This document shows, piece after piece, positions 35,104-44,279 of a DNA stretch of 64,000 bases. The notes under the pieces are model-generated. The model was not told the DNA's origin. It worked only from the letters and a program-made list of their open reading frames with translations, and searched no databases. Where the stretch lies: NCBI GenBank assembly GCA_945865485.1, contig CAMBEC010000006.1:53334-117333 (forward strand). Reading direction: 5' to 3'. The DNA is from Rickettsia typhi. Its GTDB lineage: Bacteria; Pseudomonadota; Alphaproteobacteria; Rickettsiales; Rickettsiaceae. The translations under genes and the position numbers were made by a program. Position 1 is the stretch's first letter. Each line of letters starts with the position of its first letter.

Positions 35104-36243
35104 TTAACGGTTATGTGTTCCCTCATGTTTGCCTTTGCGAGTGGCTTTAGCCACCTTTGGCGTAGATGAGGGTGAGAGCATTGGAGAGTGTTTGTGTAAA
35201 AGAGCGGAAGAGGGTAATTCATGAGGTACGGTCGGAGGAGCCTTGTAGGATTGCTTATTCACATGTGAATCATAAGCACTTTTTCCAACAACTCCAGCAG
35301 CGATAGCTCCTGCAATAATAGTTCCTGCAGGAAATGCAGTAGCTAGTAACGCTGTACCTAATGTTTTCCAAGGGTTAGTTTTGATTTTATGCAAAAGATC
35401 ACTTCCTACACCACTAACAGGGGCATTTTTTGCTTTTTCAGGCTTATGATTCACATGTGAATCATAAGCACTTTTTCCAACAACTCCAGCAGTGATAGCT
35501 CCTGCAATAATAGTTCCTACAGGAAATGCAGTAGCCAGTAAGGCTGTACCTAATGTTTTCCAAGGGTTAGTTTTGATTTTATGCAAAAGATCACTTCTTA
35601 CACCCCCAACAGGGGTATTTTTTGCTTTTTCAGGCTTATGATTCGCATATGAATCATAAGCGCTTTTTCCTACAACTCCAGCAGTGATAGCTCCTGCAAT
35701 AATAGTTCCTACAGGAAATGCAGTAGCTAGTAACGCTGTACCTAATGTTTTCCAAGGGTTAGTTTTGATTTTATGCAAAAGATCACTTCTTACCCCCATA
35801 TTAACTGGGTTATTCTTTTCTTTTTTAGGCTGATTAACAGGTGAACCGTAAGCACTTTTTCCTACAGATCCAGCATGAGATGTATTAGCTAGTAGCGCTG
35901 TTTTAGGACTTGTAGATAATAGCAGTTCATTGTTCCGAGACATTGACGGTGCAGCCTGTTTTAATCTCCCTCTTTCTTCTTCGTTTTTATATAATGATGG
36001 GTTTTTGGGTTTATTATTTTTGCTTGAAGAGCTAGAACCCCAGTTTCCAGATCTTCCAGGGATCCCTCCTCCAAGATATAAAGCCGAACCACCACTGGCA
36101 ACTACAATAGCAGCAATACCAATAACTACTGCAGCACCTACTACGAATGTTCCTGCTGTTATACCAACGGTTTTTATTTTTTCCCAGGTTCTATTTTTTT
36201 TTATAGATTCAGGTTGTTTTTCAGAGTTGTCTGATTTAGCCAT
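35104..36243 (-). CDS. Glycine-rich tandem-repeat membrane protein
   Basis: The protein has an N-terminal hydrophobic stretch (GTFVVGAAVVIGIAAIVVA), a Ser/Gly/Asn-rich linker, and three near-identical 64-residue repeats. Each repeat has a basic helix (DLLHKIKTNPWKTLG) followed by a glycine-zipper-like hydrophobic hairpin (FPVGTIIAGAITAGVVG) and a polar KSAYDS linker. A Pro/Ser-rich, Lys/His-rich tail ends it. The repeats are also nearly identical at the DNA level (192-base period), so the gene can probably gain or lose units by recombination. I took the ATG at 36243 (MAKSDNSEK); one at 36321 would add 26 hydrophobic residues. Neither has a clear RBS. No known family was recognised. Confidence 0.65.
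   Translation of the reverse strand: MAKSDNSEKQPESIKKNRTWEKIKTVGITAGTFVVGAAVVIGIAAIVVASGGSALYLGGGIPGRSGNWGSSSSSKNNKPKNPSLYKNEEERGRLKQAAPSMSRNNELLLSTSPKTALLANTSHAGSVGKSAYGSPVNQPKKEKNNPVNMGVRSDLLHKIKTNPWKTLGTALLATAFPVGTIIAGAITAGVVGKSAYDSYANHKPEKAKNTPVGGVRSDLLHKIKTNPWKTLGTALLATAFPVGTIIAGAITAGVVGKSAYDSHVNHKPEKAKNAPVSGVGSDLLHKIKTNPWKTLGTALLATAFPAGTIIAGAIAAGVVGKSAYDSHVNKQSYKAPPTVPHELPSSALLHKHSPMLSPSSTPKVAKATRKGKHEGTHNR
35265..35840. repeat. Three tandem 192-bp repeat units inside the glycine-rich gene
   Basis: Units begin near 35275, 35467 and 35658, recognised by the shared text around TTTTTCCAACAACTCCAGCA. The units differ by only a few bases, including changes that alter residues near the polar linkers. 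Boundaries are approximate. Confidence 0.8.
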
Positions 36244-36527
36244 AAATATTAAAATATTATTTATTTCGTTAATAATTTTAAAGGAAATTTTTAATAGGAG
36301 CAAAGGTTTTGGAGCAGGCATTTCAAGGTCTGTATTTACACTGTGTTAAATAAGTCTGTCAAGATGGGAGAAAGGTGATCTTTTAAGAAGGGAAAGTTAA
36401 AAATATTAAGGTACTTATACTCTCTTAAGAGTCAGGTGCAAAATCGGATTCTGTCGCCCTGTTGTTTTGGTAATATTAAATACAATATTCGCAGAGATAT
36501 TCAGCTTGGAAGAAATCAAATTTCTGA

Positions 36528-36729
36528 GCAAGAAACGCAGTCATACCGGGCTTGATCCGGTATCTTCTTATCTACTGTCATGCTGAACTCAGTTGGTTTC
36601 ACCTGTCTCTTCTACCAAGTAATCTTCTCCTATCTCATGAGGATCCTGAAGTAAATTCAGGATGACGGTGCGTACAGCGATCACCAGTATAAACCATACG
36701 ACTCTATTCCTTATCCATAGTTCAGGTTA
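36528..36729 (+). repeat. 202-bp dispersed intergenic repeat, copy A
   Basis: This copy matches the one at 60731-60932 over exactly 202 bases with only scattered differences and no visible gaps overall. It contains internal palindromes: ATACCGG with CCGGTAT, and ATCCTGAA with TTCAGGAT. It has no gene. The palindromic sub-units look like the short repeats (GTCATNCCGNGCTTG type) spread through Rickettsiales genomes. The flanks (36244-36527 and 36730-36771) show nothing else I can support. Confidence 0.85.
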
Positions 36730-36771
36730 ATTAGGATACAGAAGACGATCCCGAATCAAGTTCAGGTTATC

Positions 36772-37305
36772 TTAGAAACTAGAATTTGGAGTACGTAAAA
36801 ATTCCAATTCTTGTAAAGTTGAGATTCTGCCTAGTATCTTATTTCGATGAGGAAACCGGCCAAATCTAACAATGATATCATGGTGTGCTATAGCGTAGTT
36901 TAAGGTATTTATATTCTCCATTTTACTATATAATTCTACAGAGAGTTCTTGGTCTAGCAATAATTCACTATGCATGAGAGGCATATATAAAAACATGCGT
37001 TGATCCGAGTTAAGCTTTAAGTCAAAGCCTTTCTCAATTGCTTCTTTAACCAAAAATAGTGAGATTTCATCTCCCGAAAAGGCTTGCGGGGTATCTCTAA
37101 ACATATTACGTGGAAATTGATCTAAAATTAGTACTAAAGACAATAAACTTTCTGCCTTATTTTTCCAATTTTCTAATTCCCTATTAATAGCTTGATTATA
37201 AACTGTTAGAAACTTTTCCTGAATGAGAGTGTCAAACTCTGGCTCTTTTACAAACCACTTTTGCTTATTATTAAACCAAAAATCAATAACAACATTATAG
37301 TCCAT
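36772..37305 (-). CDS. DUF924 family protein
   Basis: The 177-residue protein starts VIDFWFNNKQKWFVKEPEFD and has LVLILDQFPRNMFR, MPLMHSE and FGRFPHRNKILGRIST, all diagnostic of DUF924. The family is an all-helical, TPR-like fold found in many Proteobacteria. Its biochemical role is not established. It stands alone between carD and the 202-bp repeat, with no signal peptide or membrane helix. Confidence 0.88.
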   Translation of the reverse strand: MDYNVVIDFWFNNKQKWFVKEPEFDTLIQEKFLTVYNQAINRELENWKNKAESLLSLVLILDQFPRNMFRDTPQAFSGDEISLFLVKEAIEKGFDLKLNSDQRMFLYMPLMHSELLLDQELSVELYSKMENINTLNYAIAHHDIIVRFGRFPHRNKILGRISTLQELEFLRTPNSSF

Positions 37306-37491
37306 AAATTATTCTTATCTTGGAATTTGAGCCTATATTTTAAGATTATACCTAGGCTATATATAGTAATCAATGATAAGTAACAAAGCATATAATGCTT
37401 AATAGAAAAAAACTAATCAAGCACTAAAAATACCTAGTCAAATTTATATTCATGATTTAAAAGGAAATACAATAAAAGTATTTTTTGTTAG

Positions 37492-37998
37492 TTAAGCTGC
37501 GGCTAACTTCTCTCGCAATAACTCGACTAATTTTTCTGTCGCGATGGCTATAGTTATATTTTCTAAAACTGCTATTTCAGTCGCAAGGCGGTTGAGTGCT
37601 GATTCATAAATGGTTCTTTCACTATAAGAACGATCATTATCAACATTTTTATATAAATCACGTACAACTTCAGCAATGGCCTCAATTTGGCCAGAATTTA
37701 TTTTTGTTTCGTACTCTTGAGCACGTCTGCTCCACATCTTATTTCCACGTTTTGGTTTATCGTTCAAGATGCTATACACTTTATTAACATCACTTTTAGT
37801 AGCCAAGGTTCTAAGACCAGAAGCAGTAGCTCTTGAAACAGGAACTCGTAGAGTCATTTTATCATGCGGGAATGAAATTACATAAACTTCTAGCTTAATT
37901 TCACCTATTGCTTGACTCTCTATTTCAATAATTTCGCCGACACCATGAGAAGGGTAGACTACTCTTTCACCAACTTTGAATTCTGGTTTTTTTGACAT
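37492..37998 (-). CDS. carD: CarD-family transcriptional regulator
   Basis: CarD binds the RNA polymerase beta subunit through its N-terminal Tudor-like domain (FKVGERVVYPSHGVGEII) and stabilises open promoter complexes. The helical DNA-binding C-terminal half has KPKRGNKMWSRRAQEYETKI with the conserved Trp. The chosen ATG at 37998 follows GAGG by five bases; a GTG two codons upstream is the alternative. Alphaproteobacteria, rickettsiae included, usually carry one CarD, which acts broadly at rRNA and other promoters. Confidence 0.92.
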   Translation of the reverse strand: MSKKPEFKVGERVVYPSHGVGEIIEIESQAIGEIKLEVYVISFPHDKMTLRVPVSRATASGLRTLATKSDVNKVYSILNDKPKRGNKMWSRRAQEYETKINSGQIEAIAEVVRDLYKNVDNDRSYSERTIYESALNRLATEIAVLENITIAIATEKLVELLREKLAAA

Positions 37999-38085
37999 GC
38001 ACACCTCATAAATTAAGGAAAATTACTCGGCAGGTATTATATCATAATTATATTGAGAATAAAAGCATATAATTTAGTTAATGAA

Positions 38086-40407
38086 TTAATCTTCCGGTAA
38101 CAAAACCTCTCTTTTCCCAGAATGATTAGGCGAGGAAAGGATACCGTTTTTTTCCATTGTCTCAACAATATTTGCCGCCCGGTTATAACCAATACGAAGG
38201 CAACGCTGAATATAACTGATTGAAGTTTTTCTTTCAGTCCTAACTATATTTACTGCTTGTGTGTATATATCATCATCCTCTCCTTCATCAGAGATCATAT
38301 TAGAAGATATTTCATCGTCTCCTTCAGTTACAGCTGATATATATTCTGGCACTCCAGTTGACCTAAGAAAATTCGTAACTTTTTCAACTTCATTATCATC
38401 AACAAATGGACCGTGCACCCGGAGTATACGTGAACTATTGCCCATATAAAGCATATCACCCATACCAAGGAGTTGCTCTGAACCTTGCTCACCAAGAATC
38501 GTTCTACTATCTATCTTGGAAGTCACCTTAAAGCTAATTCTACTTGGAAAATTAGCTTTAATCACACCTGTAATTACATCCACAGACGGCCTCTGAGTTG
38601 CCATAATTATGTGTATGCCTGCCGCTCGTGCCATTTGTGCCAAACGTTGGATGGATGTTTCAATATCTTTACCAGCCACAAGCATTAAGTCTGCCATTTC
38701 ATCGACTATTACAACTATAAAAGGCATTTTATTCATATCAATCGGAACAGATTCGTACGATGGTTTACCTGTTTCAGGATCGAAACCAGTTTGAATTTTG
38801 CGTTCAAGAATTTGACCATCTTTTACAGCTTCTTGTAGCTTCGTATTATAATTAGCGATGCTTCTTACACCCAAATGCGACATTAAACGATATCTATTCT
38901 CCATCTCCTTAACAGCCCATTTCAATGCCACAACTGCTTTACCTGGCTCGGTAACAACGGGAGTCATAAGGTGAGGTATGTTGTCATAAGCAGATAGTTC
39001 AAGCATTTTAGGGTCTATCATAATCATACGACACTCTTGAGGTGTGTATCGATATAACAGCGACATAATCATTGCATTAATAGCCACAGACTTACCAGAA
39101 CCAGTAGTACCTGCAACAAGCAAGTGAGGCATCTTCGCAAGATCAGCAACCATAGGTATCCCACCCAAATCTTTGCCCAAAATTATTGGTAGCATAATAG
39201 ATCTATCTTGAAATTCTGCAGTTTGAACCAATTCTTTCAACCGGAAAAACATCCTTTGTTTGTTTGGCAGCTCAATACCTAAAACATTACGACCTGGGAT
39301 TACGGCAATACGTGTTGAAATTGCTGAAAGAGAACGCGCTATATCATCAGCAAGTCCTATAACTCTGGACGACTTCGTCCCCGCTGCAGGCTCAAACTCA
39401 TACATAGTTACCACTGGACCTTCACGAACATCAATTATTTTGCCTTTTACTCCAAAATCACTCAAGACAGCCAATAAATCTTCAGATTTTTGTTTTAATT
39501 CTTCTTGTGTTTGTGGTTTAAACTTCTGCTCCTGAGCATCTGCCAAAAGATCGACAGATGGTATTAAATCTTCGTTATCTTCTGCGCTAATAGTCACTGG
39601 TACAACCATCCTTGATACAGGGATATTTGCTACAGGAACTTGTGGGGAAGAAGCAGAATTTTGTTTAATAGGCAATATTTCTTTAACTAAAGAATCATTA
39701 TTAACCTCAATCGTTGGAGCGATATTCTCCCGTCTCGTTTGCACTGGCTGAATCCTCTGACGCTCATTTACTTTATCAAATTCAGCAGATTCATAATAAG
39801 CTCGACCACTATCAATTGTTCCTATTTTCTTAGCTAATGTTTGAAGGACATCTATTTTTTTAATAGGTGAGACGAAAAAAACAATAATCTTGCTATACGT
39901 TTGAAGGCTAATACCAAGGGCAAGAACTAAGGAAATTAAAGCTACGAGAGCAAAACAAATATATACATATGTTTTATATAAAGTCACATAATCAATACTT
40001 ATAATCATACTCCATAAGCCAATTCCAAGAATACCACCGCTTCTAGATGGCAGAATAGCTATCTCAAAGTAATCAGCCGCGCAAGCCGCACATCCAATGG
40101 ATATTAACATCAAAAGGAAGCGTGTTTTTGGGTATGTTATTTGACCAGAACGAAATAACTCATACGACCAAACCAAAGAAGCTAATGGAATTATATAAGC
40201 TGATATTCCCATAAGTTGGTATACCAAATCTGATAAATAGGATCCAAAATATAGTAATAAGTTACTAGGATAGCCATCTGTAACCAAATTAAAAGAGGGA
40301 TCACTTGGGTTATACGAAGCTAATGATCCAAAGGTTGCTATTGAAAAAACAAATAACAATATTGATCGTATTTTACTTCCAGCAAATAGACTTTTGATAT
40401 ACTTCAT
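38086..40407 (-). CDS. ftsK: DNA translocase FtsK
   Basis: FtsK pumps DNA through the division septum and activates XerCD at dif. Four or so N-terminal membrane helices (residues about 15-165) anchor it. A short linker follows, then the RecA-like motor with Walker [17 protein letters not shown] (about 435) and Walker [14 protein letters not shown] (about 565). The gamma winged-helix domain is at the C terminus ([19 protein letters not shown]). The 773 residues with a short linker are normal for alphaproteobacteria. The partner XerC is encoded at 14.7 kb. Confidence 0.95.
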   Translation of the reverse strand: MKYIKSLFAGSKIRSILLFVFSIATFGSLASYNPSDPSFNLVTDGYPSNLLLYFGSYLSDLVYQLMGISAYIIPLASLVWSYELFRSGQITYPKTRFLLMLISIGCAACAADYFEIAILPSRSGGILGIGLWSMIISIDYVTLYKTYVYICFALVALISLVLALGISLQTYSKIIVFFVSPIKKIDVLQTLAKKIGTIDSGRAYYESAEFDKVNERQRIQPVQTRRENIAPTIEVNNDSLVKEILPIKQNSASSPQVPVANIPVSRMVVPVTISAEDNEDLIPSVDLLADAQEQKFKPQTQEELKQKSEDLLAVLSDFGVKGKIIDVREGPVVTMYEFEPAAGTKSSRVIGLADDIARSLSAISTRIAVIPGRNVLGIELPNKQRMFFRLKELVQTAEFQDRSIMLPIILGKDLGGIPMVADLAKMPHLLVAGTTGSGKSVAINAMIMSLLYRYTPQECRMIMIDPKMLELSAYDNIPHLMTPVVTEPGKAVVALKWAVKEMENRYRLMSHLGVRSIANYNTKLQEAVKDGQILERKIQTGFDPETGKPSYESVPIDMNKMPFIVVIVDEMADLMLVAGKDIETSIQRLAQMARAAGIHIIMATQRPSVDVITGVIKANFPSRISFKVTSKIDSRTILGEQGSEQLLGMGDMLYMGNSSRILRVHGPFVDDNEVEKVTNFLRSTGVPEYISAVTEGDDEISSNMISDEGEDDDIYTQAVNIVRTERKTSISYIQRCLRIGYNRAANIVETMEKNGILSSPNHSGKREVLLPED

Positions 40408-40662
40408 TGCCTTTTAATTTAAGTTTATTATTTTGCATTATAAGCTTAGCCCAAATTCAATCAAGTAAATTGGACTTACCAACGCAGAAAAGTTGATGCA
40501 GATAAACTTAGTAACAGTGTGCATCACAATGGGCATTAAATTTTAATTTTTTAATTAATAATTTATTTACTTTTATATATCATACTAGCATTTAGTAATT
40601 TCCAATATTTAAAGGATTTTTACTAAAATCATGTAACTAAATACAAAAAAATAGGTAGTAAT

Positions 40663-41622
40663 ATGAAGAGAGAAGAACATAAAGAAGAACATAAAGAAAG
40701 CTTAAGAGCAAGCTCAATCTCAATAGGACATAGCGTTAAAACTACAATAAACTCATATCAAGATATGAAAGGGCATTTAAGTGAATATTATGATGAGTTT
40801 GTTGCAAACCCTTTGTCCTTCGGAGTTGATGCTGAAACAGCTCATGTAATACAAAATATGAATTCTCTCCAAGCAAAAGGACTCTGGGTTTTGTTCAAAA
40901 AGCAATTCAAACTAAAATTAGAGCAGCTTGAACAGCGTGACCTAGCTGAATTATTAAATCAAGACCTAGCTGAAGATGGAGTAACGGTTGCTTCTAAAGA
41001 AGCTTTAAAAATGATTTTAAAGAATCCAGAAAAAGTAGAATATCATTTAGAGCCTGAAATGATTCTTGCTATACAATCTCTGAATAGTAGCCAAAAAGAA
41101 GATCTGATGAAAGAAACAGCTTCTTTATACCATATTGAATTAGGTGAGTCGGCAGGACACAAAATTTTGGCTTTCCTCAAGGGTTTGTGGACAAAATTAG
41201 CACCAGTATTAGAAAAAATATTTGGAGCACTAATTGAGCATGGTATTGATAAACTAGGCGATGCTATGGGAACAAAACTACCAAGTGATATCAGCGACAG
41301 TATAAAAGAGAGCATCAGTGACATAGGTCATGAAACTGTTAAGATTACAACCAAAACCGTTTCTGGACTAATAGATAATGGCCTAAATGGCGAAAGTGCT
41401 CTTGTAACCCTAAAAGAAAGTGTGGCGAGTTTAAGCATCACAGTCGTTAAAGAAGTGGGTGAAGCAGCAGAAAATAGCGCGAGTGGCGTTATGGGACTCG
41501 TAGGCGCTCAGTTAGGAGTTAGTCTTAACCCGCTTACAGCATCATCCATTGATATCCATGAACATAGTGTTAGTGTTAGCACCCTTGGTAGCACTATTGT
41601 ACATGAAGATCATCACGGTTAA
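40663..41622 (+). CDS. Unknown protein with duplicated N-terminal segment
   Basis: No known family was recognised in these 319 residues. The start is strongly charged (MKREEHKEEHKESLR). Two related segments follow (about 44-86 and 105-150): FVANPLSFGVDAETAHVIQN with MNSLQAKGL, and ILKNPEKVEYHLEPEMILAI with QSLNSSQKEDL. Next comes an amphipathic region (ILAFLKGLWTKLAPVLEKIF), then a Ser/Thr/Gly/Ala-rich second half with weakly hydrophobic helices and a His-rich end. There is no signal peptide. AGG lies seven bases before the ATG, and a very strong terminator follows, so it is transcribed alone. It could be a secreted or membrane-active protein; this is only a guess from composition. Confidence 0.7.
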   Translation: MKREEHKEEHKESLRASSISIGHSVKTTINSYQDMKGHLSEYYDEFVANPLSFGVDAETAHVIQNMNSLQAKGLWVLFKKQFKLKLEQLEQRDLAELLNQDLAEDGVTVASKEALKMILKNPEKVEYHLEPEMILAIQSLNSSQKEDLMKETASLYHIELGESAGHKILAFLKGLWTKLAPVLEKIFGALIEHGIDKLGDAMGTKLPSDISDSIKESISDIGHETVKITTKTVSGLIDNGLNGESALVTLKESVASLSITVVKEVGEAAENSASGVMGLVGAQLGVSLNPLTASSIDIHEHSVSVSTLGSTIVHEDHHG

Positions 41623-41660
41623 TTGATATAAGTTGATTGTTTTCAACTATTTAAAAGAAT

Positions 41661-41696
41661 AAAAAACCACCTCTATATTAGTAGAGGTGGTTTTTT
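41661..41696 (+). terminator. Strong intrinsic terminator
   Basis: Perfect 15-bp stem (AAAAAACCACCTCTA at 41661-41675, TAGAGGTGGTTTTTT at 41682-41696) with a six-base loop and U-tract. The A-run makes it usable from both strands; it sits between the 319-residue gene and the converging methyltransferase gene. Confidence 0.9.
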
Positions 41697-41734
41697 ATTC
41701 TTTTTGTCTCAACGAATCAATCCGATGTACATAT

Positions 41735-42598
41735 TTACAACTTGCGTGCGATTATTATGACCCCGCCAAGTTTGCCCTCATTAATCATATTCAATAGAAA
41801 ATTAAACTTGTCTTGAATAAATGTTATTTCTTCTTCAGAATAACCCTTTGAAAGCAAGTCATCTTTGGATAAGTTAATTTTCTCTAGAATAGACACATAC
41901 CAAGACTTATAGAAATCAGTAACATCTACCTCTTCCACTATTTCCCAACCTATATATTTCATTAATGGAGTTAGTTTTTTTAGATTCAGCGCGTAAATTG
42001 CGATACCGCTATTGTCAGCAAGCTTCTCTTCGCCGCCTTCATCTTTTAAATTGTAGTCAATTATTGCAAGCAAAGAGCTTTTTTTACTTACGGCTTTTAT
42101 TCTCTGAAGCAAAGACAGTTTATCTTCTATAGCATGAGCAACATCAAACATATAAATAACATCAAAAAAATCATCTTCAAATATACCTGTCAGTTTAGTA
42201 GCATCCGCTACTTTAAAATCTATATTTGGATATTTCTCTTTAGCATATTTTACTGCTTCCTCATCAATATCAATGCCTTGTACTTTATCATATCCTTGTT
42301 GCTTCAAAAAATTGGCGGAACCACCATATCCACTTCCAACCTCAAGAATATTTCCATTCAACAGTTTGGAATTTATAGATATTAGTTTCTTAAGAACAAG
42401 ATCAATTGCTTCAACACCTCCTAGGTGTGAAAAATCACCTTCTCTAATAGTACTTAATAAAAATCTAGACTTATTTTTAACCGCTGGCTCTTGAGGAGCG
42501 CTGCTGCTTCCCTCTTGTTCACTAGCAAAAGTATAATTTGTATGAATCAAGCACACATAAAGAAAAAGCAGCTTAATTATCTGTTTTGTCATCTTCAA
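41735..42598 (-). CDS. SAM-dependent methyltransferase with signal peptide
   Basis: A class I methyltransferase core is clear: NILEVGSGYGGSANFLKQQG (motif I, about 84-103), VQGIDIDEEAVKYAKEKYP, FKVADATKL, and FFDVIYMFDVAHAI. In front is a typical signal peptide (MTKQIIKLLFLYVCLIHTNY, then TFASEQEG), which predicts export. An exported SAM enzyme is unusual, because SAM is cytoplasmic; the protein could be retained at the membrane or reach the host. The methyl acceptor is unknown. It overlaps the end of def by 26 bases. Confidence 0.78.
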   Translation of the reverse strand: MKMTKQIIKLLFLYVCLIHTNYTFASEQEGSSSAPQEPAVKNKSRFLLSTIREGDFSHLGGVEAIDLVLKKLISINSKLLNGNILEVGSGYGGSANFLKQQGYDKVQGIDIDEEAVKYAKEKYPNIDFKVADATKLTGIFEDDFFDVIYMFDVAHAIEDKLSLLQRIKAVSKKSSLLAIIDYNLKDEGGEEKLADNSGIAIYALNLKKLTPLMKYIGWEIVEEVDVTDFYKSWYVSILEKINLSKDDLLSKGYSEEEITFIQDKFNFLLNMINEGKLGGVIIIARKL

Positions 42599-43205
42599 TA
42601 ATAATCCCCTTAATTTTCATAAGCTTATCAAAATGTTTTCTTTTATCTTCTGATAGTTCAGCACGTCTTAGAGGCAACATTTGAGCAAAAGTACCTTGCA
42701 CACACTCTGGAGTTAAACGATCTGTAATCAAAATCCCGTTCAAATGATCTATCTCATGCTGTACTACCCTGGCATAAAAATCTGTCACTATTTGTTCGAT
42801 TACCACACCATCTTCATTCTGATATTTCAAGTTAATCGATTTATACCTCGGAACTTTTCCGTAAACACTCTTCACGGAGTAACATCCCTCAAAGTCGCTC
42901 ACTATCTCATCTTCGTTTATGGGCGTATATTCTGGGTTGATTATAGTATGCATTGAATATGCCCTTACATCTTCTCGTAGTAGAGAAGCGCTTTCTGGAA
43001 TATATACAACAGCAATACTCAAACCGATATTTACTTGTGGAGCAGCTAGGCCAACCCCTTCTGCTTTAAAAAGTATCTTTTGCATAGAAGAAATAATTTG
43101 CTTATCTTCTGTCGATAATGGAAAACTTACCTTCTTTGCTTTATTCTTAAGTACTGAACTTGATTTATCTATCTCATCTTCGATCGTAATTATTTTTAAT
43201 TCCAT
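42573..43205 (-). CDS. def: Peptide deformylase
   Basis: Def removes the formyl group from the initiator methionine of new proteins. All three metal/active-site motifs are present: GVGLAAPQ (about 48), EGCYS (about 107; Cys ligand) and QHEIDHLNG (about 148; two His ligands and the catalytic Glu). The 210-residue length includes a longer C-terminal tail than in E. coli. The start is set at the ATG at 43205; a TTG two codons earlier is the alternative. The following methyltransferase overlaps it, so the two may be translationally coupled. Confidence 0.93.
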   Translation of the reverse strand: MELKIITIEDEIDKSSSVLKNKAKKVSFPLSTEDKQIISSMQKILFKAEGVGLAAPQVNIGLSIAVVYIPESASLLREDVRAYSMHTIINPEYTPINEDEIVSDFEGCYSVKSVYGKVPRYKSINLKYQNEDGVVIEQIVTDFYARVVQHEIDHLNGILITDRLTPECVQGTFAQMLPLRRAELSEDKRKHFDKLMKIKGIIIEDDKTDN

Positions 43206-43357
43206 AAGCAAAAATCATCATCAGGGTTTTGAAAGAAGATTATTATACATTTTTTGTAAAAAAGCATACAACTTATTATCAACTTATGATAATAGTATTA
43301 CCGCAGTATCGAGATATTCGACACTTAATATGTTAAATCAGTATGAGAGCCTTAATA

Positions 43358-44029
43358 ATGAGAACTATAAATAAAATTTCTACAGTACTAGCACTTTCAA
43401 CGGCTCTTTGTAGCACGGCATATGCTGACAATGCATTTGTTGCTATCGGCCCTAGAATAAGCACACAAGGTATAGGTTTAGAAGCCAGAACACCAATCGC
43501 AGATGGCTTTTTTGGTAGAATTAATGGTAACTATTTTCAATATACTAAGAATTATAATGACGGGGAGATTGACCTTAAAGGTAAACTAACACTCCTATCA
43601 GTACCAATTATGCTTGACTGGCACCCGTTTGAAGGTTCTGGGTTTAGGCTTTCTGCAGGTGTTGCCTATAACGGCAACAAACTTAAAGCCACAGGTATAG
43701 CTGCAAAAGGAGCAACTCTTCAAGGTGTATTTTATACAGCTAGTGAAATTGGTTCTGTTACAGCTGAACTAAAAATAGGAAGTACCATTGCAGGTGTTGC
43801 TTCCATTGGTTACGATGGATCTTTCACCAACAATAGCCCATTGAGCTTCAATTGCGAAGCAGGTGTGATGTATGCTGGTAAGCCAAAATTGACAGTTACT
43901 TCAACTGGTCTTGCTACTGATTATGCGAAGGACCAAATTAAAGCTGATGCATCAAAAGGTTTGAAGAAAATAGAAAAATACCTAAAATTCTTCCCTATTG
44001 TTTCTGTTGGTGTTAAATACGCTTTCTAA
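43358..44029 (+). CDS. Outer-membrane beta-barrel protein
   Basis: A signal peptide (MRTINKISTVLALSTALCST, cleaved after AYA) precedes about 200 residues of alternating beta strands rich in Gly, Thr and aromatic residues, for example FRLSAGVAYNGNKLKATG. The last strand ends in VGVKYAF, with the terminal Phe recognised by the BAM machinery. The 223-residue size suggests an eight-strand barrel of the OmpW/OmpA-barrel class, but no exact family is clear. The ATG at 43358 has GAGAG eight bases before it; the ATG at 43343 is the alternative. A terminator follows. Confidence 0.75.
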   Translation: MRTINKISTVLALSTALCSTAYADNAFVAIGPRISTQGIGLEARTPIADGFFGRINGNYFQYTKNYNDGEIDLKGKLTLLSVPIMLDWHPFEGSGFRLSAGVAYNGNKLKATGIAAKGATLQGVFYTASEIGSVTAELKIGSTIAGVASIGYDGSFTNNSPLSFNCEAGVMYAGKPKLTVTSTGLATDYAKDQIKADASKGLKKIEKYLKFFPIVSVGVKYAF

Positions 44030-44064
44030 ATTTAGAAAAAAATCTAATAAAGTTTTATAAGTCA

Positions 44065-44107
44065 ATTAAAGGTACGTATGTAAAATTATGTACCTTTAAT
44101 TTTTTAG
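44065..44107 (+). terminator. Intrinsic terminator after the beta-barrel gene
   Basis: ATTAAAGGTAC (44065-44075) pairs perfectly with GTACCTTTAAT (44090-44100) across a 14-base loop. A TTTTTT tract follows. Confidence 0.75.
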
Positions 44108-44245
44108 TATCTATTACAGTAACGCTTATAAAAAGCAGAAACAATGAGATAAGGGATATGCAACACCCTAAGAAATTTAGGTTACAAGTTACACGTACTA
44201 ATAATTTTCAAGAGTATCTTAAGAGTTAAAAGAATTTATAAGCAA

Positions 44246-44279
44246 CAAAAATAATAACACACAAAATGCGTTATTATTT
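44246..44279 (-). terminator. Intrinsic terminator after fabF
   Basis: On the minus strand AATAATAAC (44278-44270) pairs with GTTATTATT (44258-44250), and TTTTG follows. It begins at the fabF stop codon. The stem is AT-rich, so strength is moderate. Confidence 0.5.

Noticed and set aside
35265..35840. CRISPR-like array
   Set aside because: The repeats are 192-base coding units without short direct repeats and unique spacers; they are tandem protein repeats.
35930..36349. 139-codon open frame opposite the glycine-rich repeat gene
   Set aside because: Its hydrophobic pattern arises from the reverse reading of the Gly/Ala-rich segment, and it has no start signal.
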